From JAHHTP01 sp964587555 (GTDB lineage Bacteria; Bacillota; Clostridia; Oscillospirales; Ruminococcaceae), in assembly GCA_964587555.1 (NCBI GenBank), contig CAZPLR010000029.1, forward strand, positions 1 to 25,245: DNA of 25,245 bases, read 5' to 3'. Shown piece by piece: positions 1-6,744 of this stretch (its first letter is position 1; every line of letters begins with the position of its first letter). A program made the position numbers and the translations under genes. The notes under the pieces were generated by a model. It was not told where the DNA came from. It made no database searches and saw only the letters and a program-made list of their open reading frames with translations.

Positions 1-120
1 CAGCAGGCGCTGATCGAATATCGTACCGGAACCCCAATGCGGCCGGATGGGCGGCTTGCAGAGCGGTTCGCCGCGGAGATACTCGCGCTGTTTTGCAACA
101 GGCTGAGCGCATATCGATAA
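1..120 (+). CDS. C-terminal end of an unidentified protein (partial)
   Basis: Frame 1 is open from the window edge to a TAA at 118-120 and gives 39 residues, ending LFCNRLSAYR. The tail is amphipathic and rich in Arg, Ala and Leu, as in a terminal helix, with no motif that I recognise. An intrinsic terminator starts right after the stop codon, which supports this being the true 3' end of a forward gene. The start and function lie outside the window. Confidence 0.6.
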   Translation, partial: QQALIEYRTGTPMRPDGRLAERFAAEILALFCNRLSAYR

Positions 121-149
121 AAAGCGTATCCGAAGACGGATACGCTTTT
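121..149. terminator. Bidirectional intrinsic terminator
   Basis: A perfect 12-bp stem (121-132 with 137-148, AAAGCGTATCCG and its complement) closes on the 4-nt loop AAGA. It is followed by TTTT on the forward strand and TTTTT on the reverse strand. It lies between two convergent genes and can serve both the forward partial gene and the reverse MBL-fold gene that ends at 152. Confidence 0.9.
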
Positions 150-151
150 GC

Positions 152-1033
152 TTATTGTCTTGCAAAATCCTTGCAGATTAGATGCAGCTTAGTCGCAGGA
201 GGAAGTCCCGGCGATTTTTTGTAATCTGCATCGTAGATCAGATCGGCGCAGTAGATCAGTGAAGCGCCGTCATATTCCGCGCGGCGGTAATTGGCGTCTG
301 GATTTGGGAAATGGTTTGCTCCCGCGTTGTAGCTGCTGGAGGAGCAGTCGGTTTTACCTTCCATCCCGTTTAAAATCCTTTGGGCAAGCGTAATGTACTT
401 GTATAGCCATTCCTTGCCGATCGGCGAGCCGTTGTGCGCTGGACAAATCAGGTCAAAATCCTCCGCAAAACCGGCGAGCTTTTGCATGGCGTGCAGATAG
501 GTTTCCACAGTAGCGGCGGATTCCGCGTGGATTTGTCCCATGCGTTCCGCATAGCCCGGCAGCAGCAAAACCTGTCCGGTTTCCAGCTCGTCGCCGGGAA
601 ACAGCATTCGCTCTGTCCTGTCTAGGATCACGAGGCTGCCCGGCGCATGGCAGTTCAATACGATAATCTGTAATTCCCTGCCGGCAAGGTCGATGATATC
701 CCCGTCCTTTACCAGCGTAAAGGTGTAGTCCAGCGGATAATAGCTGGGATCGTCGCCCATCGTATTTTTTGCGCTTCTTGCAATACCCGCAGTGCCGTAT
801 ATAACCTCAAAAAAACCGTTTCCGGCGGTGTGATCAAAGTGGCTGTGCGTATTGACGACGCGCCGAACCGGAAGCGCAGTAAGGCTTTGCGCATAAGCGC
901 GGATGTCCTCTCTGGACATCCCTGCGTCGATCATCAGCGCTTCCTCACGCCCCTCCAGCAGATAGCAGTCGCAGCCCGGCGTAAGGATACGGAAGGTGTT
1001 CTGGTTTAGCTTCTCAGCATGAAAATCAGACAT
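152..1033 (-). CDS. Metallo-beta-lactamase-fold hydrolase
   Basis: A 293-aa soluble protein of the MBL-fold superfamily (glyoxalase II / RNase Z-like hydrolases). The full dinuclear metal site is visible: HSHFDH at 63-68 gives H63, H65, D67 and H68; H129 lies in NCHAPGS; D148 lies in FPGDEL; and H200 lies in CPAHNG. The C-terminal 80 residues after H200 carry no known domain. No signal peptide is seen. The substrate cannot be read from sequence; the layout fits small cytoplasmic hydrolases usually annotated only as MBL-fold. ATG at 1033 follows GGGGAA. The gene is monocistronic, with its own promoter (1073-1101) and terminator (121-149). Confidence 0.9.
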   Translation of the reverse strand: MSDFHAEKLNQNTFRILTPGCDCYLLEGREEALMIDAGMSREDIRAYAQSLTALPVRRVVNTHSHFDHTAGNGFFEVIYGTAGIARSAKNTMGDDPSYYPLDYTFTLVKDGDIIDLAGRELQIIVLNCHAPGSLVILDRTERMLFPGDELETGQVLLLPGYAERMGQIHAESAATVETYLHAMQKLAGFAEDFDLICPAHNGSPIGKEWLYKYITLAQRILNGMEGKTDCSSSSYNAGANHFPNPDANYRRAEYDGASLIYCADLIYDADYKKSPGLPPATKLHLICKDFARQ

Positions 1034-1072
1034 GATATTTCCCCATTTCTATCATATTTTTGATTTTAGGAT

Positions 1073-1101
1073 AGCATATCCGGCGGGGAAAAGCTTGTAA
1101 A
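1073..1101 (-). promoter_or_regulatory. Sigma-A promoter of the MBL-fold gene
   Basis: On the reverse strand TTTACA (1096-1101) and TATGCT (1073-1078) are separated by exactly 17 bp. The start codon is 40 bp downstream of the -10 box, with GGGGAA as ribosome site. Confidence 0.7.
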
Positions 1102-1236
1102 AGATTCTTTTGCAATTTACAAATCCTGCTAAGCGGGTCTATGGCAAAATAAAAATGTGGGCAGATGCAACCGCTTTTTGAATTTGGATGAGAATAGAAG
1201 TGAAAGGCTTTCAAAAATCGCAGGTGAGGTGAGCGC

Positions 1237-1383
1237 ATGAAGAATGAAGATATTGTCGCTTTGTATTGGGCGCGGGATGCAGGCGGCAAAGCGCCGGAGC
1301 GGAGAACCTGCGCTTGTATATGGGGAGTTTATTGCCTGCGAAACGTTGGTGAAGGGGAACTGGCAGGTCACGTTCCCGCTTGA
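1237..1383 (+). CDS. Small ORF, possibly a decayed gene
   Basis: ATG at 1237 is preceded by a G-rich ribosome site (GGTGAGGTG) and opens 48 codons. The first 14 residues, MKNEDIVALYWARD, resemble the N-terminus of extracytoplasmic sigma factors, but the rest does not follow that family. A second frame, with ATG at 1277 and TGA at 1397-1399, overlaps it and gives a plausible C-terminus ending FPLDGGQD. Together the two frames look like one short gene broken by a frameshift. An intrinsic terminator follows at 1413, so the segment may be transcribed. No promoter is evident upstream. The sigma-factor likeness is weak; this could be chance. Confidence 0.25.
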   Translation: MKNEDIVALYWARDAGGKAPERRTCACIWGVYCLRNVGEGELAGHVPA

Positions 1384-1412
1384 TGGCGGACAGGATTGAA
1401 TGAAAATAGGCG

Positions 1413-1438
1413 AAAGCGTCGGAATTTTCCGGCGCTTT
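1413..1438 (+). terminator. Intrinsic terminator after the small ORF
   Basis: An 11-bp stem with one G-T wobble (AAAGCGTCGGA at 1413-1423 with TCCGGCGCTTT at 1428-1438) has a 4-nt loop and a short T run. It lies 14 bp after the second stop codon of the small-ORF segment and just before the next promoter. Confidence 0.7.
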
Positions 1439-1442
1439 TGAT

Positions 1443-1471
1443 TTGCATTTTCTGGCTTTCTGTGTTATAAT
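1443..1471 (+). promoter_or_regulatory. Sigma-A promoter for the 190-aa LYHGSN protein
   Basis: TTGCAT (1443-1448) and a perfect TATAAT (1466-1471) with a 17-bp spacer. The transcript would have a leader of about 115 nt that contains the hairpin at 1539-1566. Confidence 0.8.
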
Positions 1472-1538
1472 AAGCTGTCGCGCCGCAGAAAGGCTTTGGC
1501 GCGGGCAGGGTTGTTTTAGAGATCATATCGTAAGAAAT

Positions 1539-1566
1539 GCCGCCTTTTCTCATCAGAGAGGGCGGC
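1539..1566 (+). promoter_or_regulatory. Leader hairpin upstream of the LYHGSN gene
   Basis: GCCGCCTTTTCT (1539-1550) pairs with AGAGAGGGCGGC (1555-1566) over 12 bp, with G-T wobbles, closing on a CATC loop. It has no U run, so it is not a normal terminator. It ends 14 nt before the AGGAGGGG ribosome site and may affect mRNA stability or translation. Confidence 0.45.
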
Positions 1567-1593
1567 GAAAATAGTTGTTCAGGAGGGGAAGCT

Positions 1594-2166
1594 ATGAAGC
1601 TGTATCATGGAAGCAACACAAGCGGAATTAAGATGCTAACGCCAAGACTTGCGGATCACGGCAAACCGTATCTTTATCTGACCGAAAACGAGGTTGTAGC
1701 GCTGTTTTACACCTGCAACGCGGTGGAGCGCCCGCACTATCTTTTCCCGTATGGGTTTGACAAGATGGGAACGCCGGTCTATCACGAAATCTACTCCGGT
1801 GCGCTGCGGGACGCCGCGAACGGCAGAACGGGGTATCTATACGAGGTCGAGGCGACAAAGGAAGCGCTTTTGGCGTTTGATAAAATTCCCGGCGCATATC
1901 TTTCCGAAAAGCCGCTTGACATCTGCCGCTGCACCGAAATCCTAGATGCATACCGGCAGTTTTGCGCATACGAGCAGGAGGGGAAACTGATCATCGAGCG
2001 GTATGAGGAGCAAACGCAGAAACAGCGGGATTTCTGGGATGCGATGATGGTCGATTCGCTTTTATCCGAAAAGCAGCTGCCGGCAGACGGCTCCTACGCA
2101 CGATTTTTTCAGGAGAAGCTGCCGCAGGTCTGGGCGGCATACCTGAAAAAAGCAGAAGCTATCTGA
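1594..2166 (+). CDS. Uncharacterised protein with LYHGSN N-terminus (possible ADP-ribosyltransferase-like fold)
   Basis: A 190-aa soluble protein. ATG at 1594 is chosen because AGGAGGGG sits 5 nt upstream; an in-frame upstream extension to 1537 runs through the leader hairpin and lacks a ribosome site. The first residues, MKLYHGSN, and the later YLYLTEN resemble the His-Gly-Ser start of several ADP-ribosyltransferase-fold families (DUF3990, KptA and DarT-like proteins begin with similar YHGT/YHGS strands). I cannot place a catalytic Glu with confidence. The C-terminal half (from about residue 110) is charged and helical. No toxin-antitoxin partner is adjacent. It has its own promoter and stands alone. 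Function unknown; the fold proposal is inference. Confidence 0.8.
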   Translation: MKLYHGSNTSGIKMLTPRLADHGKPYLYLTENEVVALFYTCNAVERPHYLFPYGFDKMGTPVYHEIYSGALRDAANGRTGYLYEVEATKEALLAFDKIPGAYLSEKPLDICRCTEILDAYRQFCAYEQEGKLIIERYEEQTQKQRDFWDAMMVDSLLSEKQLPADGSYARFFQEKLPQVWAAYLKKAEAI

Positions 2167-2283
2167 GCGGAACTTCTCCCATATTTAAAATTGCTGCTAT
2201 GCGTCAAAGGAGCGTATCGACACGCTGTCTTAAGAAAAACAGGGTATGCAAAAAGCGTGCAGAGGGCGGTATTTTCTCCCGCG

Positions 2284-2312
2284 TTGACAGCAGGGAAAAA
2301 GGATAGTATAAT
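2284..2312 (+). promoter_or_regulatory. Consensus sigma-A promoter for the acetyltransferase gene
   Basis: Perfect TTGACA (2284-2289), a 17-bp spacer, and perfect TATAAT (2307-2312). The leader is about 40 nt, with GGAAGGGG ahead of the ATG at 2359. Confidence 0.9.
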
Positions 2313-2358
2313 GATATTTAAATCCTGTGGATGAGAAAAGAAGGAAGGGGAATTTTTT

Positions 2359-3000
2359 ATGACGAAGGAAGAAGAAAAGATCATGGCGGGGGTTTTGTTT
2401 TGCCCGGGCGATCCTGAGCTGCGTGCGATCAAGCTGCGCACCCATAATCTGAACGTCGAATATAACCAAACCTTTGAGGATGAGACGGAGAAGCGTGCAG
2501 ACATTCTGCGCCAGATTGTCGGAAGGATGGGGGAAAACTGCTTTATCCAAGGTCCGATTGCGTTCCATTACGGGATTCACACGACGATTGGGAATAACTT
2601 TTTCGGCAATTTCAATCTAACAATTCAAGACGACGCACCGGTTACCATCGGCGATCACTGCAACTTCGGTCCGAACGTGACGATTGTCACGCCGGTACAT
2701 CCGATGGTTGCCGCTGAGCGCAACGCAATGCTTGATCGGGATGGAAAGATCACGCGGTTTTGCTACGCGAAGCCGGTAACCGTTGGGGATAATTGCTGGT
2801 TTGGCGCGAATGTCGTGGTCTGCCCCGGCGTGACCATCGGCGATAACTGCGTGATCGGCGCAGGGAGCGTGGTGGTGAAGGATATCCCGGCAAACAGCTT
2901 TGCCGCAGGCAATCCGTGCCGCGTGATCCGGGAGATCACCGAAAAGGACAGTATGAAATATAAGCCGGAGATTCTGGCGGATAATCAGGTGATTGAGTAA
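2359..3000 (+). CDS. Hexapeptide-repeat O-acetyltransferase (maltose/galactoside acetyltransferase family)
   Basis: A 213-aa left-handed beta-helix acetyltransferase that uses acetyl-CoA. The N-terminal maltose-acetyltransferase helical cap (residues 1-60, including the LRAIKLRTHNL region) is followed by hexapeptide repeats (IGNNF, IGDHC, VGDNC, IGDNC and IGAGS turns) from about 65 to 190. The family's catalytic His is H114 in TPVHPM. Length is close to the usual 180-215. The family acetylates sugars such as maltose, glucose or galactosides in the cytoplasm; the real substrate cannot be told. Single gene with a consensus promoter. It converges on mnmA with only 5 bp between stop codons and no terminator between them. 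Confidence 0.92.
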   Translation: MTKEEEKIMAGVLFCPGDPELRAIKLRTHNLNVEYNQTFEDETEKRADILRQIVGRMGENCFIQGPIAFHYGIHTTIGNNFFGNFNLTIQDDAPVTIGDHCNFGPNVTIVTPVHPMVAAERNAMLDRDGKITRFCYAKPVTVGDNCWFGANVVVCPGVTIGDNCVIGAGSVVVKDIPANSFAAGNPCRVIREITEKDSMKYKPEILADNQVIE

Positions 3001-3005
3001 TGCGC

Positions 3006-4106
3006 TTATGGGAGGATTGTGTCGATCGTTCCGCCGCCGACCACAGTGTCGCCGTCGTACAAGACGACCGATTGCCCCTTTGTGACCGCGCGCTGCGGCT
3101 CGTCAAAGGTAATCAGCAGGGAGTCCTCCCCGGTTTGTATGGCGGTCGCCCACTGCTCGCTCTGACGATAACGCACCTTTGCTTTGACCCGCATTGGCTG
3201 ATCTATCGCGGCAACCGAGATGAGGTTGAGATCCTTAGCGGTCAGCGCAGTCGCCATGAGATCCTTATCCCTGCCGAGTGTAACCGTGTTCTGTGTTGGA
3301 TCGACCTTGCAGACATAAAGCGGCGCGTCGGAGGAGATATATAGCCCCTTGCGCTGACCGATGGTGTAGCGGATAATGCCGCGGTGCCTGCCGAGTACCT
3401 TTCCCGCCGGATCAATAAAATCGCCCGGGGGATAGGTTTTGTGGGTGTACTGCTCGATAAAATCGGCATAGCTGCCGTCCTTTACAAAGCAGATATCTTG
3501 ACTGTCATGCTTTTTGGCATTGATAAAACCGTTTTGCTCCGCAAGCCGTCGTGCCTCTGCTTTAGCCATCCCGCCGAGCGGAAACTGTACGCGTGACAGC
3601 TGTTCCTGTGTCAGAGAGTAAAGCACATAGCTTTGATCCTTAGCCGGATCCAGCGCTTTTTTTAAAAGGTAGCGTCCAGTGACTGCGTCCTTTTCGATTC
3701 GGGCGTAATGCCCGGTGGCGATACAGTCGCATTTTAATTCCTTTGCACGATGGAATAATGCGCTGAATTTTAGATAGCGGTTGCAGTCGATACATGGGTT
3801 CGGCGTCGCGCCGTTTTCGTATGCGCAAACGAAGCGCTTGATTACGTCCTCCTCGAACCGCTCCGAGAAATTAAAGACGTAGTAGGGCATCCCAAGCGCA
3901 TGGGAGACGCTTCGCGCATCCTCAATATCGTCCAGCGAGCAGCAGGTGTGACTCTCTTTGACCGCAGGGGAAAGCGAAGCGTCAGCCAATTCGTTTTGAA
4001 ACAGCTTCATCGTGACTCCGATGCAGTTATAGCCCGCGTTTTTCATCAGAAGCGCTGCGACGCTGGAGTCCACCCCGCCGCTCATCGCTATCAATGCTTT
4101 TGCCAT
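3006..4106 (-). CDS. mnmA: tRNA-specific 2-thiouridylase MnmA
   Basis: A 366-aa enzyme that puts sulfur on U34 of tRNA-Lys, -Glu and -Gln. It activates the uridine with ATP and takes sulfur as a persulfide from a cysteine desulfurase relay. The PP-loop SGGVDSS is at 9-15, the nucleophile C105 in TPNPCIDCN, and the persulfide cysteine C206 in DSQDICFV. The central and C-terminal beta-barrel domains follow, with normal family length. Start ATG at 4106 (MAKALIAMSGG) has AGAAAGGA upstream; a longer in-frame reading to 4205 lies inside the upstream gene and is not used. It is the second gene of a two-gene operon, 17 bp after the HD-domain gene. Confidence 0.97.
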   Translation of the reverse strand: MAKALIAMSGGVDSSVAALLMKNAGYNCIGVTMKLFQNELADASLSPAVKESHTCCSLDDIEDARSVSHALGMPYYVFNFSERFEEDVIKRFVCAYENGATPNPCIDCNRYLKFSALFHRAKELKCDCIATGHYARIEKDAVTGRYLLKKALDPAKDQSYVLYSLTQEQLSRVQFPLGGMAKAEARRLAEQNGFINAKKHDSQDICFVKDGSYADFIEQYTHKTYPPGDFIDPAGKVLGRHRGIIRYTIGQRKGLYISSDAPLYVCKVDPTQNTVTLGRDKDLMATALTAKDLNLISVAAIDQPMRVKAKVRYRQSEQWATAIQTGEDSLLITFDEPQRAVTKGQSVVLYDGDTVVGGGTIDTILP

Positions 4107-4123
4107 TGGTAAGATCCTTTCTG

Positions 4124-4699
4124 TTAATAGCCTGCCTGCTTCACGCTCTCCTCGCAGCTGCGCATAGCAAGAATCGTGCGGCTGATCAGCTCGTCCAAGC
4201 TCCAACCAAGCAGTTCAGCGCCGTTTGTAATGACCTCGCGAGAGCATCCCGCCGCAAAGTTCGCTGCTTTGAACTTTTTCTTCACCGATTTCAGCTCTAA
4301 GTCCATCACGCTTTTTGATGGACGCATCAAGGCAACGGCACCGATCAGCCCGGTCAATTCGTCCGTTGCATAAAGGATCTTTTCCATCATATGCTCCGGC
4401 TTGATGTCCACCGTCAGACCGTACCCATGGCTGGCAGTCGCGTGGTTGATCCGCTCATCAAAGCCGTTTTGCCGCAGGATCTCTTGGCTTTTGATGCAAT
4501 GCTGCTCCGGAAACTGCTCGAAATCAAGATCGTGCAGCAGCCCGACAACGCCCCAAAACGCGGCTTCGTCCGCATACCCTAATTCCTTTGCAAAATACTG
4601 CATGACGCCCTCCACCGTCAGCGCATGATGCAGGTGAAACGGCTCTTTATTATATGTGGTAAGCAGCTCCCACGCTTTTTCTCTTAGATCTTCTTTCAT
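4124..4699 (-). CDS. HD-domain metal-dependent phosphohydrolase
   Basis: A 191-aa cytoplasmic protein of the HD superfamily. Metal ligands can be placed at H25 (in HLHHAL), the HD pair H56-D57 in GLLHDLDF, H91 in SHGYG, and D113 in ATDELTGL. This resembles the small single-domain HD hydrolases often annotated as predicted hydrolase or HDIG-domain protein. The substrate is unknown; many relatives act on nucleotides or phosphate esters. It is first in an operon with mnmA (17-bp gap), which hints at but does not prove a tRNA or nucleotide link. Its promoter lies at 4742-4770, back to back with that of cysK. Confidence 0.88.
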   Translation of the reverse strand: MKEDLREKAWELLTTYNKEPFHLHHALTVEGVMQYFAKELGYADEAAFWGVVGLLHDLDFEQFPEQHCIKSQEILRQNGFDERINHATASHGYGLTVDIKPEHMMEKILYATDELTGLIGAVALMRPSKSVMDLELKSVKKKFKAANFAAGCSREVITNGAELLGWSLDELISRTILAMRSCEESVKQAGY

Positions 4700-4741
4700 C
4701 TTTTTTTCCTCTTTTATTTCCGATAGAATTACTATGCTTTA

Positions 4742-4770
4742 ATGATACACAATCCTGTCCGGATTGTCAA
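4742..4770 (-). promoter_or_regulatory. Promoter of the HD-mnmA operon with an internal inverted repeat
   Basis: On the reverse strand a perfect TTGACA (4765-4770) and TATCAT (4742-4747) have a 17-bp spacer. Inside it is a perfect inverted repeat, ACAATCC (4749-4755) and GGATTGT (4761-4767), with a 5-bp centre. The repeat covers the spacer and overlaps the -35 box, a common place for a repressor site. No regulator is identified. Confidence 0.75.
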
Positions 4771-4793
4771 GAAAAAAATTTTCGTAAAACCGG

Positions 4794-4822
4794 TTGACAA
4801 ATACTCTATTCTGTGCTATAAT
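4794..4822 (+). promoter_or_regulatory. Consensus sigma-A promoter of cysK
   Basis: Perfect TTGACA (4794-4799), 17-bp spacer, perfect TATAAT (4817-4822). Just after the -10 box is CCTA-N9-TAGG (4827-4843), a short dyad over the likely transcription start. Rrf2-type cysteine/iron-sulfur regulators (CymR, IscR) bind A/T-rich dyads of this general kind in Bacillota, so it is a candidate operator, by inference only. The leader also contains a small CCGCA/TGCGG hairpin at about 4863-4876. Confidence 0.85.
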
Positions 4823-4899
4823 AATTCCTATTAAAATGGTAGGCAAAAGATGTCTGCCAATGACCGCAGCATTGCGGCAAGAGGGAAAGGAGTAAGGGA

Positions 4900-5829
4900 A
4901 TGAAAATCTATAAGCAGGTTACGGACTTAGTGGGAAGGACTCCACTGTTAGAGGTAAAAAACCTGGAAAATACGTTAGGCTTAAAGGCGAGAATCGTTGT
5001 AAAGCTGGAGCTGTTTAATCCGGCGGGAAGTGTGAAGGACCGCATTGCGAAAGCGATGATTGACAAGGCGGAGCAGGAGGGCGTGCTAACCGCTGATTCT
5101 GTGATTATCGAACCGACCTCGGGCAATACCGGCGTAGGGCTTGCATCGGTTGCAGCGTCGCGCGGGTATCAGCTCATCCTGACTATGCCGGAAACGATGA
5201 GTGTTGAGCGGCGAAACCTGTTAAAGGCGTACGGCGCAAAGCTTGTTTTGACTGAGGGCGCGAAGGGCATGAGCGGCGCAATTGCGAAGGCGAAGGAATT
5301 AGCCGAGCAGACGCCGGGCAGCTTTATTCCAAGCCAGTTTGAGAATCCGGCGAACCCTGCCGCGCATAGAGAGGCGACAGGCCCGGAGATCTGGGAGGAT
5401 ACCGACGGTGAGGTGGACATTTTTGTCGCCGGCGTAGGTACAGGCGGCACACTGACCGGCGTTGGCGAATATTTGAAGGAAAAGAAGCCGGACGTTAAGG
5501 TGGTAGCGGTCGAGCCGGCGACCTCTCCGGTGCTGTCTCAAGGTCATGCCGGGCCGCATAAGATCCAAGGCATTGGCGCGGGCTTTGTCCCTAAGACCTT
5601 AAATACCGGCATTTACGATGAGATCATCACGGTAGAGATCGAGGATGCGTATGCCGCCGGGCGTGCGATTGCACGTCAGGAGGGCGTATTGGTCGGCATT
5701 TCTTCAGGCGCTGCGCTGCACGCGGCGATCGAGCTGGCAAAACGGGAGGAAAACGCCGGAAAACTGATTGTTGCGTTGCTGCCGGATACCGGAGAGCGGT
5801 ATCTTTCCACCGAATTGTTTGCTGAATGA
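4900..5829 (+). CDS. cysK: Cysteine synthase A (O-acetylserine sulfhydrylase)
   Basis: A 309-aa PLP enzyme that makes L-cysteine and acetate from O-acetylserine and sulfide. The PLP lysine is K46 in PAGSVKDR. The substrate loop TSGNTG is at 73-78, the phosphate-binding GTGGT at 180-184, and the ring-nitrogen serine lies in GISSGAA (268-270). Length and motifs are typical of CysK, and it lacks the N- or C-terminal extensions of cystathionine beta-synthase. ATG at 4900 follows GGAAAGGAG. It is a single gene with a consensus promoter and strong terminator. No serine acetyltransferase (cysE) is nearby; the hexapeptide acetyltransferase at 2359 is not of the CysE type. Confidence 0.97.
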   Translation: MKIYKQVTDLVGRTPLLEVKNLENTLGLKARIVVKLELFNPAGSVKDRIAKAMIDKAEQEGVLTADSVIIEPTSGNTGVGLASVAASRGYQLILTMPETMSVERRNLLKAYGAKLVLTEGAKGMSGAIAKAKELAEQTPGSFIPSQFENPANPAAHREATGPEIWEDTDGEVDIFVAGVGTGGTLTGVGEYLKEKKPDVKVVAVEPATSPVLSQGHAGPHKIQGIGAGFVPKTLNTGIYDEIITVEIEDAYAAGRAIARQEGVLVGISSGAALHAAIELAKREENAGKLIVALLPDTGERYLSTELFAE

Positions 5830-5877
5830 TAGACTTTACCTCACTCCAAAATTGAAAAGTGTAGGCTTATAACGCAG

Positions 5878-5918
5878 AAAGCGGCTTTGAATCCGGAATC
5901 GGTTCAAAGCCGCTTTTT
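5878..5918 (+). terminator. Strong intrinsic terminator of cysK
   Basis: A perfect 14-bp stem (AAAGCGGCTTTGAA at 5878-5891 with its complement at 5903-5916) with an 11-nt loop, followed by T residues. Confidence 0.95.
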
Positions 5919-5985
5919 GTGATCTGAAAAATAAAATATATTGGGCGGGACTTTGTAGCTTTCTCCAAAACAACACCCAAAGGAC

Positions 5986-6014
5986 TTGCATTTCATAGTG
6001 CGATGTAGTATAAT
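5986..6014 (+). promoter_or_regulatory. Sigma-A promoter of the mrp operon
   Basis: TTGCAT (5986-5991), a 17-bp spacer and perfect TATAAT (6009-6014). The transcript would start near 6021, leaving a leader of about 170 nt before mrpE. It is the only strong promoter seen upstream of the ten-gene cluster. Confidence 0.85.
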
Positions 6015-6039
6015 GTGTATTTGGGTATTAGAGCAGCCG

Positions 6040-6180
6040 CGAAAAAAAGAGGGACGTGAGCCGTAGGACAAGCTTTCGGACGGGAATCGTCGCTTTTTCG
6101 TCTGCGAAAATCCCGCCTTCCGCAGATCAGGGAGGACAGCGCCGCGTGAGCGGTGCGAAGAGAAGAAGCTCAGAGGGGAT
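6040..6180 (+). ncRNA. Structured mrp leader RNA, candidate ion-sensing riboswitch
   Basis: The non-coding leader can fold into consecutive helices. An outer CGGGA (6081-6085) pairs with TCCCG (6111-6115), enclosing TCGC (6090-6093) with GCGA (6104-6107). CCTTCC (6116-6121) pairs with GGGAGG (6130-6135). A 7-bp hairpin, GCGCCGC (6139-6145) with GCGGTGC (6150-6156), is capped by a GTGA GNRA-type tetraloop. The purine-rich segment 6047-6066 (GGGACGTGAGCCGTAGG) stays single-stranded in this fold and looks like a conserved core. Na+-sensing riboswitches (the DUF1646 motif) control sodium-transport genes in Bacillota, so that class is a natural candidate. I cannot confirm the consensus from memory. 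No U-rich terminator is evident, so control would be at translation. Confidence 0.45.
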
Positions 6181-6190
6181 GGTCTAAAAT

Positions 6191-6646
6191 ATGATCGTGA
6201 TTCTTTTCCTGCTGTGGTTGATCCTAAACGGGAAGGTAACGCTTGAAATCTGCCTTTTCGGCGTCGGTATCACAGCGCTTATTTACACATTTGTGCATTT
6301 CGCGTTTGGATTAGGATTAAAAGACGAGGTGCGGTTCTGGAAAAAAGCAGGGCTGCTTTTTTGCTATATTGTGGTACTGGTCGTCGAGGTGCTGAAGGCG
6401 AACTTTTCGGTGATGAGGATTATCCTGCACCGTAAAATCGAATATCATCCGGCGATCGTGAGGATCAGGGTTCCGCTCAAGCGCAATTTTACTCGTGTGC
6501 TGCTGGCAAACTCGATCACGCTCACGCCGGGAACGATTACAGTTGATCTCACCGGGGACGAATACACAATCCAGTGCTTGGATCGTGCTGCCGCAGAAGG
6601 GTTAGAGGATGGGATCTTTGTCCGGATGCTCAAAAAGATAGATTGA
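6191..6646 (+). CDS. mrpE: Mrp antiporter subunit E (MbhA-like)
   Basis: A 151-aa membrane protein of the MNHE family, a small accessory subunit of Mrp Na+/H+ antiporters and of MBH-type complexes. There are two to three N-terminal membrane helices (about 1-12, 18-38, 52-70) and a soluble C-terminal domain with the family signature ANSITLTPGT at 106-115. Length is typical (about 150-170). It is the first gene of the operon after the structured leader; the ribosome site AGGGG is about 12 nt from the ATG. A 98-bp gap separates it from mrpF, the longest inside the operon. Confidence 0.93.
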   Translation: MIVILFLLWLILNGKVTLEICLFGVGITALIYTFVHFAFGLGLKDEVRFWKKAGLLFCYIVVLVVEVLKANFSVMRIILHRKIEYHPAIVRIRVPLKRNFTRVLLANSITLTPGTITVDLTGDEYTIQCLDRAAAEGLEDGIFVRMLKKID

Positions 6647-6669
6647 TCCTGCGGTATCAAACGGCATTT

Positions 6670-6695
6670 TCTTCGGGAAAGACGAAGATTATTTT
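6670..6695 (+). promoter_or_regulatory. Weak hairpin in the mrpE-mrpF gap
   Basis: TCTTCG (6670-6675) and CGAAGA (6683-6688) form a 6-bp stem with a 7-nt loop, followed by TTATTTT. It could be a weak attenuator or an RNA-processing/stability element that sets mrpE apart from the genes downstream. The short stem makes full termination unlikely. Confidence 0.3.
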
Positions 6696-6744
6696 AACAA
6701 AGGGGAAGCTTAGGCTTTTGGTGCCTTGAAAGGAAGGATAAAAA

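Noticed and set aside
3001..3005. A terminator between the convergent acetyltransferase and mnmA genes
   Set aside because: The stop codons are 5 bp apart, and no hairpin with a T run is visible on either side within the coding ends. The transcripts probably overlap.
4823..4899. T-box or SAM riboswitch in the cysK leader
   Set aside because: The leader is only about 70-75 nt, with no T-box sequence, no specifier stem and no terminator/antiterminator pair. Only a small hairpin is seen.
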